From Chloroflexota bacterium (GTDB taxonomy: Bacteria; Chloroflexota; UBA5177): a stretch of 36,646 bases of DNA. The notes under the pieces were generated by a model, which did no database searches, was not told the DNA's origin, and was given only the letters and a program-made list of their open reading frames with translations. Positions 25,882 to 34,165 of the stretch are shown in pieces (the first letter of the stretch is position 1; every line of letters begins with the position of its first letter). Made by a program: the position numbers and the translations under genes. The DNA lies in the NCBI GenBank assembly GCA_025966365.1, contig JAICWV010000017.1:1-36646 (forward strand), written 5' to 3'.

Positions 25882-28503
25882 GTGAAAGTAACGACCCGGC
25901 GCATCATTCCGATTCTCGCGATCGCCACGATCGCGATCTTCCTGCCCTACCGCGGGGTTCAGGCCGCGACTCAGGCCGGCCCGGGCGGCGGCATCACCAA
26001 CCCGCTGGTCCTTACCAACATCGTCAACGGCGAGCACGTGCAAATCATGCCCACCACCGCGTGGGTCGCGGCACATCCGCAGGTCAACAATCCGGCGGCC
26101 TCGACCTCGGGGTCAGCCTCCAGCACGCCGGGGCTCCCGAGCCCCACCTGCACCCTCGGCACCGACGATTCGGAGGGCGACGCGCACGTCCTGGTGAATT
26201 CCACCGAGACGCAGTACGACTCCCTCGACTTCACCGCATTTGGCCTCTCCAGCGATACCAGCAATGTCACCGGGCAATTGTCGGTAGAGAGCCTGAACGA
26301 CGGCACACCGCTCAGCGGTAGCCCCGCCCCGGCCACCCCTGCACTGGCTGGCGGCGCCGATATCTGGTACCTGGTGTGGGATTACGGCAATGCGCCAGGC
26401 ATCAAGGGCTACTTTGTTTCGGCGCAGTACCCCGGCACTCCCACCGACACCGGCTACACCAACAGCGCCGCTACCTCGAACCTGCCGGTTGACTTCACCT
26501 GGGGTACTATCGGCACGTCCGCCACCGGCGGCGATCAGTACAACTCATCGGGCGCCGCCACCGGCAGCTTCGACACCGCCAACAGCCGCATCACCATCAC
26601 TGCTCCCCTGAGCTCGGTCGGATCCCCACCCGCAGGCGCGGTACTCGCCACGCCCAAGGCCCAGGCCGACGCGCTCGTCGGGACTCCGTTTACCGGCGGC
26701 TTGCTTGAAACCGCGGACTCACTCGACTCCGGCTACAACGACTATCACGTGGGCCAGTCGGGCACGGACTGCCCCACTCTCGCCACCGCCTCGACCGGCG
26801 CCGGGCGCCTGCCCACCACGGGCAGCACCAGCAATCTCGCCTACTTCGGCGGCCCCGTCGTCCACACCGTCCACAACTACCTGATCTGGTGGCTCCCCCA
26901 GGCCGGGACTACCACCTACTCCGACGGCAGCTCCTGCGCCATTCCCGGCACCGCTTCCTACTCCTACGAGCAGCCCGCAAGCGGAACGGCCGCGGTCGGG
27001 GCACTCCCTGGAGGCCCGGACGGTGATGTGGATTACAGGGCCATCATCTCGCAGTACTTCAGGGACGTCGGCGGCACCGGCTTCTACAACCTGCTCACGC
27101 AGTACTCGGATGAGGAGACCGGCCCCACCGTAAACAACGCCACGCTCGCGGGTCAATGGACCGACAACTGTGGCTATACCTCGACGCTGGACCCGACCGT
27201 GGGCCCTTTGCCCGGGGGCACACAAGCGGCGCCGATGTACATGCAGGACATCCAGGCCGAGGTGGAGAGGGCAATTCAGGTCAACCACTGGCCGGAGGGC
27301 ATGGATAACGAGTACTTCGTGTTCACGGGGTATGGCGAAAGCGATTGCTTCGCGCCCGCCGCCCAGAGCCTCAGCGGCACCGCCTGCAACACATCCGGCC
27401 CCGTTCCCACATACTGCGCCTACCATGGCGACTTCATGGCGCCGGACGGCAACTACATCCTCTTCGCCAACATGGCGGACGGAGGCAGCGGTGCCAATCC
27501 CAGTACCGTCAACCTGTGCTACAGCAGCCCGATCGGCGTTACCGACCCCACCCATGCCGTCAACGGAAATCAGGTGACCGACCCCATCGCCGACGCTGAG
27601 GTTTCGATCACCTCGCATGAGGAATTCGAGACGGTCAACGACGCGCAAGTGGGTACGGCTCAGCAGTACGCGCCGCCGCTCGGCTGGTACGACGAGGTCA
27701 ACGGCGAAATCGGAGACAAGTGCGCCTACCTGTATGGCAACTACGCCACCGATGGCAGCAACATCAACCTCCACGGTGACCATTACATCGTTCAGTCGGA
27801 GTGGAGCAACTGGGACAACGGCTGCGCCCTGACTGCGTACCAAGGCAATGGAGGTTTCGGCGGCTCGGGCGTGTCCGTCCCCATTCAGAAGGGCTGGAAC
27901 TTGATCAGCGTCCCCGTGTCCGGAATCACCAACTCCGCAGCGCTGATCTCGAGCATGACGGCCGCGGGACAGCTACCTGCCGGGTCCATCACCGAGGTGC
28001 AGACATACCACAACGGCTCCTACCAGACCTACATGGCCGGCAAAAAGAAGACGATCCCGCTGGCCCAGACGGACGGCGTGCTGGTCGACAGCACCGCTGC
28101 CGGGACCTGGACACCATCCGGCACCCCCTACACTTCCTCGCCGGCCATCAATCTGGTCCCCGGCTGGAATCTCGTCGCCGCCACCTACCCCGACCCCGGG
28201 ATGATGACGGATTCCATCTTCAACCAGATCGAGGCCCAGAACGGGGCCTGCACCTCGGCCGTCCTCACCAACGCCGCCTGCAGCCCAACCGTCACCCAGA
28301 TCAAGACGGTCGGCGCCGGAGGTCAGGCCCTGGTCTGGACGCCAACCGCCAACTCCGCCACCGGTCAGGCGACCTGGCCGCAGACCTACGGCAATCAAGT
28401 TCCCTTCACCAGCGGCGTGTGGATCTATGCCACCAGGTCGCTCACCTGGACGCCGCAGGGGTCGGCGTGTGGATCGCTGGACGGCTCCGGCGCCTGCAAC
28501 TAG
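25882..28503 (+). CDS. Secreted putative metalloprotease-like protein with GWNLI repeats (873 residues)
   Basis: The signal peptide (VKVTTRRIIPILAIATIAIFL) is followed by a low-complexity Ser/Pro/Thr stretch and a beta-rich domain (about 60-280). The core (about 330-660) has VHNYLIWW, DYRAIISQYFRDVGGTGFYN, then SITSHEEFETVNDAQ, GWYDEVNGEIGDKCAY and YIVQSEWSN. The HExxE pattern followed by WYDxxxxEIGDxC resembles secreted bacterial proteins related to plant EXORDIUM, and H, E and the second E could bind zinc. The C-terminus holds two repeats beginning KGWNLISVPV and PGWNLVAATY, a module of extracellular proteins. GTG 25882 is chosen because GGAGAAG lies six bases upstream; GTG 25867 is five codons earlier. 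Catalysis is unproven. Confidence 0.75.
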   Translation: MKVTTRRIIPILAIATIAIFLPYRGVQAATQAGPGGGITNPLVLTNIVNGEHVQIMPTTAWVAAHPQVNNPAASTSGSASSTPGLPSPTCTLGTDDSEGDAHVLVNSTETQYDSLDFTAFGLSSDTSNVTGQLSVESLNDGTPLSGSPAPATPALAGGADIWYLVWDYGNAPGIKGYFVSAQYPGTPTDTGYTNSAATSNLPVDFTWGTIGTSATGGDQYNSSGAATGSFDTANSRITITAPLSSVGSPPAGAVLATPKAQADALVGTPFTGGLLETADSLDSGYNDYHVGQSGTDCPTLATASTGAGRLPTTGSTSNLAYFGGPVVHTVHNYLIWWLPQAGTTTYSDGSSCAIPGTASYSYEQPASGTAAVGALPGGPDGDVDYRAIISQYFRDVGGTGFYNLLTQYSDEETGPTVNNATLAGQWTDNCGYTSTLDPTVGPLPGGTQAAPMYMQDIQAEVERAIQVNHWPEGMDNEYFVFTGYGESDCFAPAAQSLSGTACNTSGPVPTYCAYHGDFMAPDGNYILFANMADGGSGANPSTVNLCYSSPIGVTDPTHAVNGNQVTDPIADAEVSITSHEEFETVNDAQVGTAQQYAPPLGWYDEVNGEIGDKCAYLYGNYATDGSNINLHGDHYIVQSEWSNWDNGCALTAYQGNGGFGGSGVSVPIQKGWNLISVPVSGITNSAALISSMTAAGQLPAGSITEVQTYHNGSYQTYMAGKKKTIPLAQTDGVLVDSTAAGTWTPSGTPYTSSPAINLVPGWNLVAATYPDPGMMTDSIFNQIEAQNGACTSAVLTNAACSPTVTQIKTVGAGGQALVWTPTANSATGQATWPQTYGNQVPFTSGVWIYATRSLTWTPQGSACGSLDGSGACN

Positions 28504-28528
28504 ACGCCTCGCACGCTGGGATCGTTCG

Positions 28529-28564
28529 GAGGCTCGGGGTTTCGGCCCCGGGCCTCTTCCTTTT
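28529..28564 (+). terminator. Terminator after the 873-residue secreted protein gene
   Basis: GAGGCTCGGGG and CCCCGGGCCTC form 11 pairs (one G-U) around TTTCGG, followed by TTCCTTTT. It starts 26 bases after the stop. Confidence 0.85.
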
Positions 28565-28579
28565 GTCGGAGAGTGCGGC

Positions 28580-28660
28580 CTAGTGCCGGGGCCGCTTGCT
28601 GCTGGGCAGCATCAAATAGACGAACCCCAGCAGAATGCAGACTGAATACCAAACGGTCAT
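28580..28660 (-). CDS. 26-residue single-helix membrane micropeptide
   Basis: The frame encodes MTVWYSVCILLGFVYLMLPS then SKRPRH: one membrane helix of about 17 residues with a basic C-terminal tail. TATAGT (28670-28675, minus strand) lies nine bases before the ATG with no ribosome site between, the same leaderless layout as purU. Composition and layout suggest a real micropeptide, perhaps a small subunit or regulator of a membrane complex. At 81 bases chance cannot be excluded. It faces the terminator of the preceding gene and diverges from the MMPL gene. Confidence 0.4.
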   Translation of the reverse strand: MTVWYSVCILLGFVYLMLPSSKRPRH

Positions 28661-28824
28661 GATGGGCGCACTATACGCCTGGATTCCCAACCTGATCATG
28701 GGTCAAAGTGATAATTCGCCCGGATGAAACGGACCATGCCCTGCTCCGCGCGAGCACTGCCGGTTGCCAACCCCGGGCGCCGCTTGGTACGGTCAGGTCA
28801 ACTGAACGAGGGAGACAGACCTGA

Positions 28825-31062
28825 ATGATCGGCCGGCTCGCGCACCTCATGTATCGCCGTCGCTGGACGGTACTCGGCATCTGGCTCGTCGCCGTCATCG
28901 CGGCAGGAATATTCGCGTCTCAGACAAGCGCTCTTCTTGGAGCGCCCGATTACGGGGACCCCGGAAGCGAGTCGGCGCGCGCGGGTGCCATCCTCGATCG
29001 TACCTTCCACCAGAACGGACAGAAGACGACGCTCATCATCCTGACTAACCGGTCACTGACCGTCGCCGACCCCGGGTTCCGCCGGCCCGTCGCCGGCCTA
29101 ACCAGGCGGCTTCTGGCCGATCCGGCGCTACACCTCAGTGCCGTTGACAATCCTCTCGTGTCTCACAACGCCGAATCGATCAGCAGGGATCGGCACTCCC
29201 TTGTGTTGACCGCGTCCACCCGACTAAACGAAAGCGATATGGAGCACCAGATCGATCACCTGCGCGCCGCCACCCGCGTGCCCGGATTCACCACCCGACT
29301 CACCGGCTACAGCGTGATCTCGGAGGAGGACAACGTCACGGCGACCAAGGACCTGAGCCGCGCCGAGATGCTCACGCTGCCCATTCTGCTCGTCATCCTT
29401 ATCCTGGTATTCGGCGCGCTGGTCGCTGCCGGCCTGCCGCTCCTGATCGCGCTGGTGTCGATTGTGGTCTGCATGGCCTTTATCTGGGTCGGCGCCCATT
29501 TCATGTCGATGTCGGTCTACGTTCTGGACGTCGTGACCTTCATTGGCCTCGGCATCTCGATCGACTACTCGTTGTTCATCGTCTACCGCTTCCGCGAGGA
29601 GTTGGCGCGCGGCTTCGACTGCGAGACCGCGGTGGTGCATGCGATGGAAACCACGGGCCGCGCCATTTTCTTCTCCGGACTTGCGGTGGCCGTCGGTCTC
29701 TCCTCACTGCTTCTCACCGGGCTGCCGTTCATGCAGGCCATGGGCCTCGGCGGCATGCTGATTCCGCTCAGCACGCTGGTGGTGACCCTCACGCTGCTCC
29801 CCGCCGTCCTGGGTGTGCTCGGAACCCGTGTGAACCGGTTCCGCGTCATGCCGTCACGCTGGCTCCGTCCCGGCACCGGCGGAACCTGGCGCGCCATCGG
29901 CGGCGCCATCATGCGCCGGCCCTGGCTCACGGGCGGCGTGGTCCTGGTCATCATGGTGTTGCTGGCGCTTCCCGCGGGGCGCCTCACGCTCTCGCAGGGT
30001 ACCCAGAAGCAAAGCTCAGGAAACAGCGCCAGCGTGGCGGCTCTCGCCTTCCTTCACGCTCACTTCGCCGTCGGCTCCGACCCGTTGACCGTGGTGGTCC
30101 AGAACCGGTCCTCGCTGCTTGGAGGGACAATGCTATCTGGAATGCGGTCGCTGGAGAACGCCATTGGGCAGGACCCTGAAGTGGCGCGGGCGTACGGGCT
30201 GCCGGACGTGGTGCGTCCCGGTGCCACGCTCCCACCTGCCGCCGGCCAGTTCCTCAGTCCGGATCAAAGGACCGCGCTGATCATCGCCGTGCCCAGAGAC
30301 GATCCCACGACTGCAAAGAATATGGCCGGCCTCCGGCGGATCCGTGCTCTAGCGCAAAGCGCAGAGCAGTCGCAGTTGCGTGGGGCAACCGTTTTAGTAG
30401 GTGGATCCTCGGCGTGGTATGTCGATTTTGACAACGTGATCACCGATCGGCTGCCGCTCATCGCGCTGGTGGTTCTCGGCCTCACCTACGCCTTCCTCTT
30501 CGTCGCTTTCCGCACCGTGTTCTTGCCGCTCAAAGCGGTGCTGTTGAACGTTCTTTCGGTCGGCGCCGCATTTGGCATGCTGCAATTGGTCTTCCAGGAG
30601 GGTTACGGCGTCAGCCTACTGGGAACCTCGCGCGCCGACGGCGTCCCCACCTGGGTCCTTCTGTTTCTTTTCGCCTTTCTGTTCGGGCTCTCCATGGACT
30701 ATGAAGTTCTACTGCTCAGCCGGATTCGCGAGGCCTGGATGGCGTCGGGAGACAACTCCGAAGCCGTGGTCTCGGGTCTGGCCCGCACCGGTCGCCTGAT
30801 CTCCTCGGCCGCCGTCATTATGGCTATCGCCTTCTCCGGCTTCATGCTGGGAACGGCTCTGTGGATGAAGGAGATGGGCTTCGGGCTGACAGTCAGCATC
30901 CTGGTCGACGCCACTCTCATTCGCGTGGTCCTGGTTCCCTCCATCATGGCCATCATGGGCCGATGGAACTGGTGGGTGCCGCCGGCACTCCGCGCCTGGT
31001 CGCGGCGGGGCGGAATTGAGCGAGAGAACGTCACCGAGGAGCGCGAGCCGGTTCTCGCCTGA
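28825..31062 (+). CDS. MMPL family RND-type transporter
   Basis: The 745-residue protein belongs to the MMPL branch of the RND superfamily, proton-driven exporters of lipids or hydrophobic compounds. It has a first membrane helix (VLGIWLVAVIAAGIFA, about 16-31) and an exported loop. A helix bundle follows with the signature GLGISIDYSLFIVYRFREEL (about 238-257). After a second loop comes a second bundle with FGLSMDYEVLLLSRIREAW. The paired (S/G)xDYxxxxxxRxRE motifs hold the proton-relay aspartates. GAGGGAG ten bases before the ATG supports the start. The exported substrate is unknown. The next gene follows after three bases. Confidence 0.93.
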   Translation: MIGRLAHLMYRRRWTVLGIWLVAVIAAGIFASQTSALLGAPDYGDPGSESARAGAILDRTFHQNGQKTTLIILTNRSLTVADPGFRRPVAGLTRRLLADPALHLSAVDNPLVSHNAESISRDRHSLVLTASTRLNESDMEHQIDHLRAATRVPGFTTRLTGYSVISEEDNVTATKDLSRAEMLTLPILLVILILVFGALVAAGLPLLIALVSIVVCMAFIWVGAHFMSMSVYVLDVVTFIGLGISIDYSLFIVYRFREELARGFDCETAVVHAMETTGRAIFFSGLAVAVGLSSLLLTGLPFMQAMGLGGMLIPLSTLVVTLTLLPAVLGVLGTRVNRFRVMPSRWLRPGTGGTWRAIGGAIMRRPWLTGGVVLVIMVLLALPAGRLTLSQGTQKQSSGNSASVAALAFLHAHFAVGSDPLTVVVQNRSSLLGGTMLSGMRSLENAIGQDPEVARAYGLPDVVRPGATLPPAAGQFLSPDQRTALIIAVPRDDPTTAKNMAGLRRIRALAQSAEQSQLRGATVLVGGSSAWYVDFDNVITDRLPLIALVVLGLTYAFLFVAFRTVFLPLKAVLLNVLSVGAAFGMLQLVFQEGYGVSLLGTSRADGVPTWVLLFLFAFLFGLSMDYEVLLLSRIREAWMASGDNSEAVVSGLARTGRLISSAAVIMAIAFSGFMLGTALWMKEMGFGLTVSILVDATLIRVVLVPSIMAIMGRWNWWVPPALRAWSRRGGIERENVTEEREPVLA

Positions 31063-31065
31063 GGC

Positions 31066-31899
31066 GTGCCCGCTCCTCCCTGGACCAGTCGCTACCCGCC
31101 ACCCGGCGCTCTGCGGCGAGAGACAGAGGCCATGGCAGATGCCTTCCTGGCCGCCCTGTTCGAGGTCTATACGCCCGACGAGGTCACCCGCGTCACAGTG
31201 AAGGGCTCCTCGCGCAAGCCCTGGGACTCGCCCATCGACTACGTCCCCACGTTCAGCGACGTCGATATACACGTCCGCTACGCCGCCCCGCCAGACCCCG
31301 ACCGGCCGTACGTCTCACTCGAGCAGGGGCTGCGCATGCAGGAGGCCGTGGAGGATGGCTATCACCGACGCGTTCCCGCACCGCTTCACGTGCCACGGCT
31401 CCAATTTCTGCCCGTGAACGTCCTGGAGACGCAGCCGCTCTACGTTCCGTCTCCGCCATCCACCGTCCATGTCCTGTACGGCACGCCGCCCGACGTGGCC
31501 GAGATTGATCCGGAAACCAGCCGGTCCGCCGCCCGCTCGCTCCTCCTGGACTACCGCCCTTACCTGCGGCTGCTTGGCGAGCACGTGTCCGAGAAGTCAA
31601 CGCCCTACCTGTGGGATGTGCTCCGGCAGCTTACCTGGCGGGTAGCCCCGGCCGTCCCGCGGGCGCTCGAAGTGATGGGGCTACCCTATGAGGACGCCTG
31701 GGGCATCAATCGCTCGACGGCCGTACGCCGCCTCGAAGTCGCCGGGAAGGACGAGCTGGCACATGCCTACACCTCGTTCTATCTGCACGAGTGGGCTTTT
31801 TACCTCTCGGGGTATTCGGACGCCGCCGCAGGACGCGCGATTGTCGCCTCGGCTGCGCGCGTCCTGGCACTTGCCGTGGCGATCGCCGAGTCCGCCTGA
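31066..31899 (+). CDS. Nucleotidyltransferase-fold protein
   Basis: The 277-residue protein has an N-terminal helix (GALRRETEAMADAFLAALFE) and then VKGSSRKPWD and VPTFSDVDIHVRY. This fits the GS...DxD pattern of the nucleotidyltransferase superfamily (G47-S48, D65, D67). The rest is helical with several conserved-looking Tyr/Trp/Pro residues. The start is uncertain. GTG 31066 lies three bases after the MMPL stop and keeps the full helix; ATG 31132 has AGAGG a few bases upstream. Coupling to the transporter gene suggests cotranscription. Substrate and role are unknown; antibiotic adenylyltransferases and toxin-type NTases share the fold but no specific match is claimed. Confidence 0.65.
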   Translation: MPAPPWTSRYPPPGALRRETEAMADAFLAALFEVYTPDEVTRVTVKGSSRKPWDSPIDYVPTFSDVDIHVRYAAPPDPDRPYVSLEQGLRMQEAVEDGYHRRVPAPLHVPRLQFLPVNVLETQPLYVPSPPSTVHVLYGTPPDVAEIDPETSRSAARSLLLDYRPYLRLLGEHVSEKSTPYLWDVLRQLTWRVAPAVPRALEVMGLPYEDAWGINRSTAVRRLEVAGKDELAHAYTSFYLHEWAFYLSGYSDAAAGRAIVASAARVLALAVAIAESA

Positions 31900-31902
31900 C
31901 AC

Positions 31903-32700
31903 TCAGCGGTTCCGCCTGCCCTCCAGGGGCCGGCCCCAGATCACCGACGGGGCCGACTCCAGCGTGACCATGCCGGCACGTTCCCACGGGCTAACGATCT
32001 CGCGTAAACGGCTGTCGAAGGCGCGGACGCCATCCGAACCGAGGCCTTCGGGCGTGAGGCTCGCGCGTGAATGGAACGACCGAATGTAGTCATCCACGGA
32101 CTGCTCGGTATGCTGCACGTCAACGGAAACGCGGCCGCGCAGCTGAAACAGTCCTCGTCCTTCCAGCAGTTCCACCAGGTCATACTCCTCATAGGTTCGG
32201 AACGTGAAAAAGGTGCGTATCAGATCCATAAGCGAGCTCTGCCAGGGAGGGGCGTGCTCGTCTCTGCTCACAATTGCCAGACTTCCCCCTGCGGTCAGCA
32301 GCCGGGCCAGGCGGGGAAGCAGAACCTCCCAGTCCATCCAGTGCAAGCTCTCGCCCGCGGTCACCAGGGCGTAAGGAGGCGCGAGGGCTGCGTCCTCCGC
32401 GCGACCCTGGATCCAGGTCAGGTTGGGCGCATCGCCGCCCGCAAGGGTTCTGCCCCGGGCGATCATCGCACTCGACAGATCCACCGCGTCCACCCGATGG
32501 ACCCGCGGAGCCATCCGCCGGGCCAGGTCGCCGGTGCCGGAGCCCAGGTCGAGCACGGTTCGGGGCTGACCCACGATGAGGGTGTCAAGGACAGTGAAGA
32601 CTTCGTCAGGGTAGGGCAGCCTGAACGGGTAGGCATCGACGACGCTCTGCGACCCGAAGGCCGAGGCATTTTCCGGAGTGAGGTGCGCGGGACGACGCAT
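31903..32700 (-). CDS. Class I SAM-dependent methyltransferase
   Basis: The 265-residue protein is a Rossmann-fold methyltransferase. Motif I is VLDLGSGTGDLARRM (about residues 49-63), followed by the acidic VDAVDLSSAMI for the ribose. IQGRAEDAAL is next, then LVTAGESLHWMDWEVLLPRL and the post-motif strand LTAGGSLAIVSRD. It resembles the Methyltransf_11/25 group acting on small molecules. GGGAGG about six bases before the ATG supports the start. It follows ruvC by 29 bases on the same strand and meets the NTase gene head-on with a three-base gap. The substrate cannot be inferred. Confidence 0.9.
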   Translation of the reverse strand: MRRPAHLTPENASAFGSQSVVDAYPFRLPYPDEVFTVLDTLIVGQPRTVLDLGSGTGDLARRMAPRVHRVDAVDLSSAMIARGRTLAGGDAPNLTWIQGRAEDAALAPPYALVTAGESLHWMDWEVLLPRLARLLTAGGSLAIVSRDEHAPPWQSSLMDLIRTFFTFRTYEEYDLVELLEGRGLFQLRGRVSVDVQHTEQSVDDYIRSFHSRASLTPEGLGSDGVRAFDSRLREIVSPWERAGMVTLESAPSVIWGRPLEGRRNR

Positions 32701-32729
32701 AGTGGACCTCCCTGTGCATGAGGTACTCG

Positions 32730-33236
32730 TCAGGCACGCAGGAGGTTGCGCGGATCGGGGGTGCCTTCGCGGTAGATGTGAGTCAGTGCAATGGCGACTG
32801 CATCTGCCACGTCCGGGGGATTGGGTGTCTCCACCAATCCAAATGTCCGCCGGATCAGGTGCTGGATCTGGCCCTTGCTGGCACGGCCGTTGCCGGTGAG
32901 CGCGCTCTTGATCTGGGCCGGGGGATAGTGAAATAGCGGAATATCATGCAGCCCGGCCGACAGGCAGATCACGCCGCGGGCGTGGCCCATGAGTATGGCT
33001 GTGCGCGGGTGCTCATAGTGGGAGTAGAGCTGTTCCAGCGCCATCACGTCGGGCTGGTGGTCGCGGATCAGGCTCTCCATCTCCATGTGCAAGCGTCGCA
33101 GCCGGACCGGCAACGAATCCCGCGCATTGCCGCTGTCAACCGTGCCCGCTTCGACCAGCGTCACCCGGCCGCCGTTCGTATCGAGCACTCCGTACCCGGT
33201 CACCACCAGTCCCGGATCAACGCCCAGGACTCTCAT
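32730..33236 (-). CDS. ruvC: RuvC, Holliday junction resolvase
   Basis: RuvC is the 168-residue endonuclease that cuts Holliday junctions after RuvAB branch migration. The acidic catalytic residues are in place: D7 (MRVLGVDPG), E68 (ALEQLYSHYEHP), D142 and D145 (PPDVADAVAIAL). Its length is normal. The ATG at 33236 overlaps the stop of the upstream peptidase gene (ATGA), so translation is coupled and the poor ribosome site is explained. An upstream extension of the frame is not needed. ruvA and ruvB are not nearby, so the usual ruvCAB operon is broken up. Confidence 0.96.
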   Translation of the reverse strand: MRVLGVDPGLVVTGYGVLDTNGGRVTLVEAGTVDSGNARDSLPVRLRRLHMEMESLIRDHQPDVMALEQLYSHYEHPRTAILMGHARGVICLSAGLHDIPLFHYPPAQIKSALTGNGRASKGQIQHLIRRTFGLVETPNPPDVADAVAIALTHIYREGTPDPRNLLRA

Positions 33237-34051
33237 TCCACAATGCTTCGCGTCAGCTGAACAATCGTGTAGAAGGTGCGGTAGGCCTCGAGACCGTCCG
33301 GCGCCCTGAACCGCACGGTTCGCGGCCCGGTCCGCTCCACGCCGCGGATCCACTCCGCCATGCCCGCCATGTCCGCAACCAGGAAGGTCAGCTCGATTTC
33401 CACCGGCCGTCTCGTCACTGACGATTCCGGCACCGCGGCCAGACAGGCAGCCGCCTCCCGACGAATAACGGATCGCGACTCCTCCGGGCTCAAGCTCTCC
33501 GCACTATAGCGACTGAACGACCGCTTGACCTCGGCCACGTGGACGCTCGGAATGACTTCGCGTGCCTCCACGGCAGTCGCCTGGTCACCGGAAACCAGCC
33601 TGATAGGAACCCCGAAGTACTCGCAGACCAGCGCATTGAGACCGATCTCACCCGCCACCCTGCCGTCGACCTTCGCTTCCCAGATGGCCCCTGGATTGTA
33701 GGTGTGAGAGAGAATCGCTTCGGGCTCGCCGATGGCGCCGTGATAGCCGACAAAGTAGGCAGCGTCGAAGGAGTCGTCCAGGCCCTGGAGCATATACATG
33801 GGTTTGTAGTGGCCGAGCACGAGCCGTGCCCTGGGGTCCACCTCTTCCGGCACCAGATTGGTCATGCGGGCATGGGAGTCGTTGACGACGACACGCGAGG
33901 CTCCACCGTCAAAGGCCCCGGCGATGGCGGCGTTCACCTCGCCAACCATCAGGCGCCGTCCAATTGCGTAGTCGTCGGCGCCCGGGGTGATCTGGCTCCA
34001 GTCGGCGATGCCCGCCACGCCTTCCACGTCCGCGCTGATAAAGACGTCCAC
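33233..34051 (-). CDS. dppA: DppA-type M55 D-aminopeptidase
   Basis: M55 peptidases are decameric zinc enzymes that cleave N-terminal D-amino acids, such as D-Ala from cell-wall fragments. Zinc ligands match the family: D8 and E10 (ISADVEG), H60 (VVNDSH), H104 (VGYHGA) and E135 (AGEIGLNA). At 272 residues it has the normal length. The start is GTG 34051, with TATACT ending six bases upstream and no ribosome site, so it is probably leaderless. It overlaps ruvC by four bases. Pairing with the divergent M24 peptidase points to a peptide-salvage locus. Confidence 0.92.
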   Translation of the reverse strand: MDVFISADVEGVAGIADWSQITPGADDYAIGRRLMVGEVNAAIAGAFDGGASRVVVNDSHARMTNLVPEEVDPRARLVLGHYKPMYMLQGLDDSFDAAYFVGYHGAIGEPEAILSHTYNPGAIWEAKVDGRVAGEIGLNALVCEYFGVPIRLVSGDQATAVEAREVIPSVHVAEVKRSFSRYSAESLSPEESRSVIRREAAACLAAVPESSVTRRPVEIELTFLVADMAGMAEWIRGVERTGPRTVRFRAPDGLEAYRTFYTIVQLTRSIVE

Positions 34052-34057
34052 GGCGAG

Positions 34058-34063
34058 AGTATA
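34058..34063 (-). promoter_or_regulatory. -10 box of a leaderless dppA-ruvC transcript
   Basis: TATACT (minus strand) ends six bases before the GTG start of dppA, with no Shine-Dalgarno sequence. Same layout as purU. Confidence 0.5.
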
Positions 34064-34078
34064 GCCCGGGAGCGTTTT

Positions 34079-34145
34079 GAGTTGTGAGTTATGAGTTAAT
34101 AAGGGAGGTCCGAGCTACTCACTCGAAAACCAGAACTCACAACTC
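34079..34145. repeat. Heptamer-like inverted repeat between dppA and the M24 peptidase gene
   Basis: GAGTTGTGAGTT (34079-34090) is a perfect complement of AACTCACAACTC (34134-34145), and both arms continue with further GAGTT/AACTC units. The seven-base units recall the short tandem AACTCA-type repeats scattered in cyanobacterial and other genomes. It can form a long stem around a 43-base loop just before the peptidase gene. Confidence 0.65.
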
Positions 34146-34165
34146 AGAACTAAGGACTTCAAGCC

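Noticed and set aside
28724-28828. 34-codon leader frame whose stop overlaps the MMPL start (ATGA)
   Set aside because: The peptide is unremarkable, there is no ribosome site, and the MMPL gene has its own. A four-base overlap alone is weak evidence.
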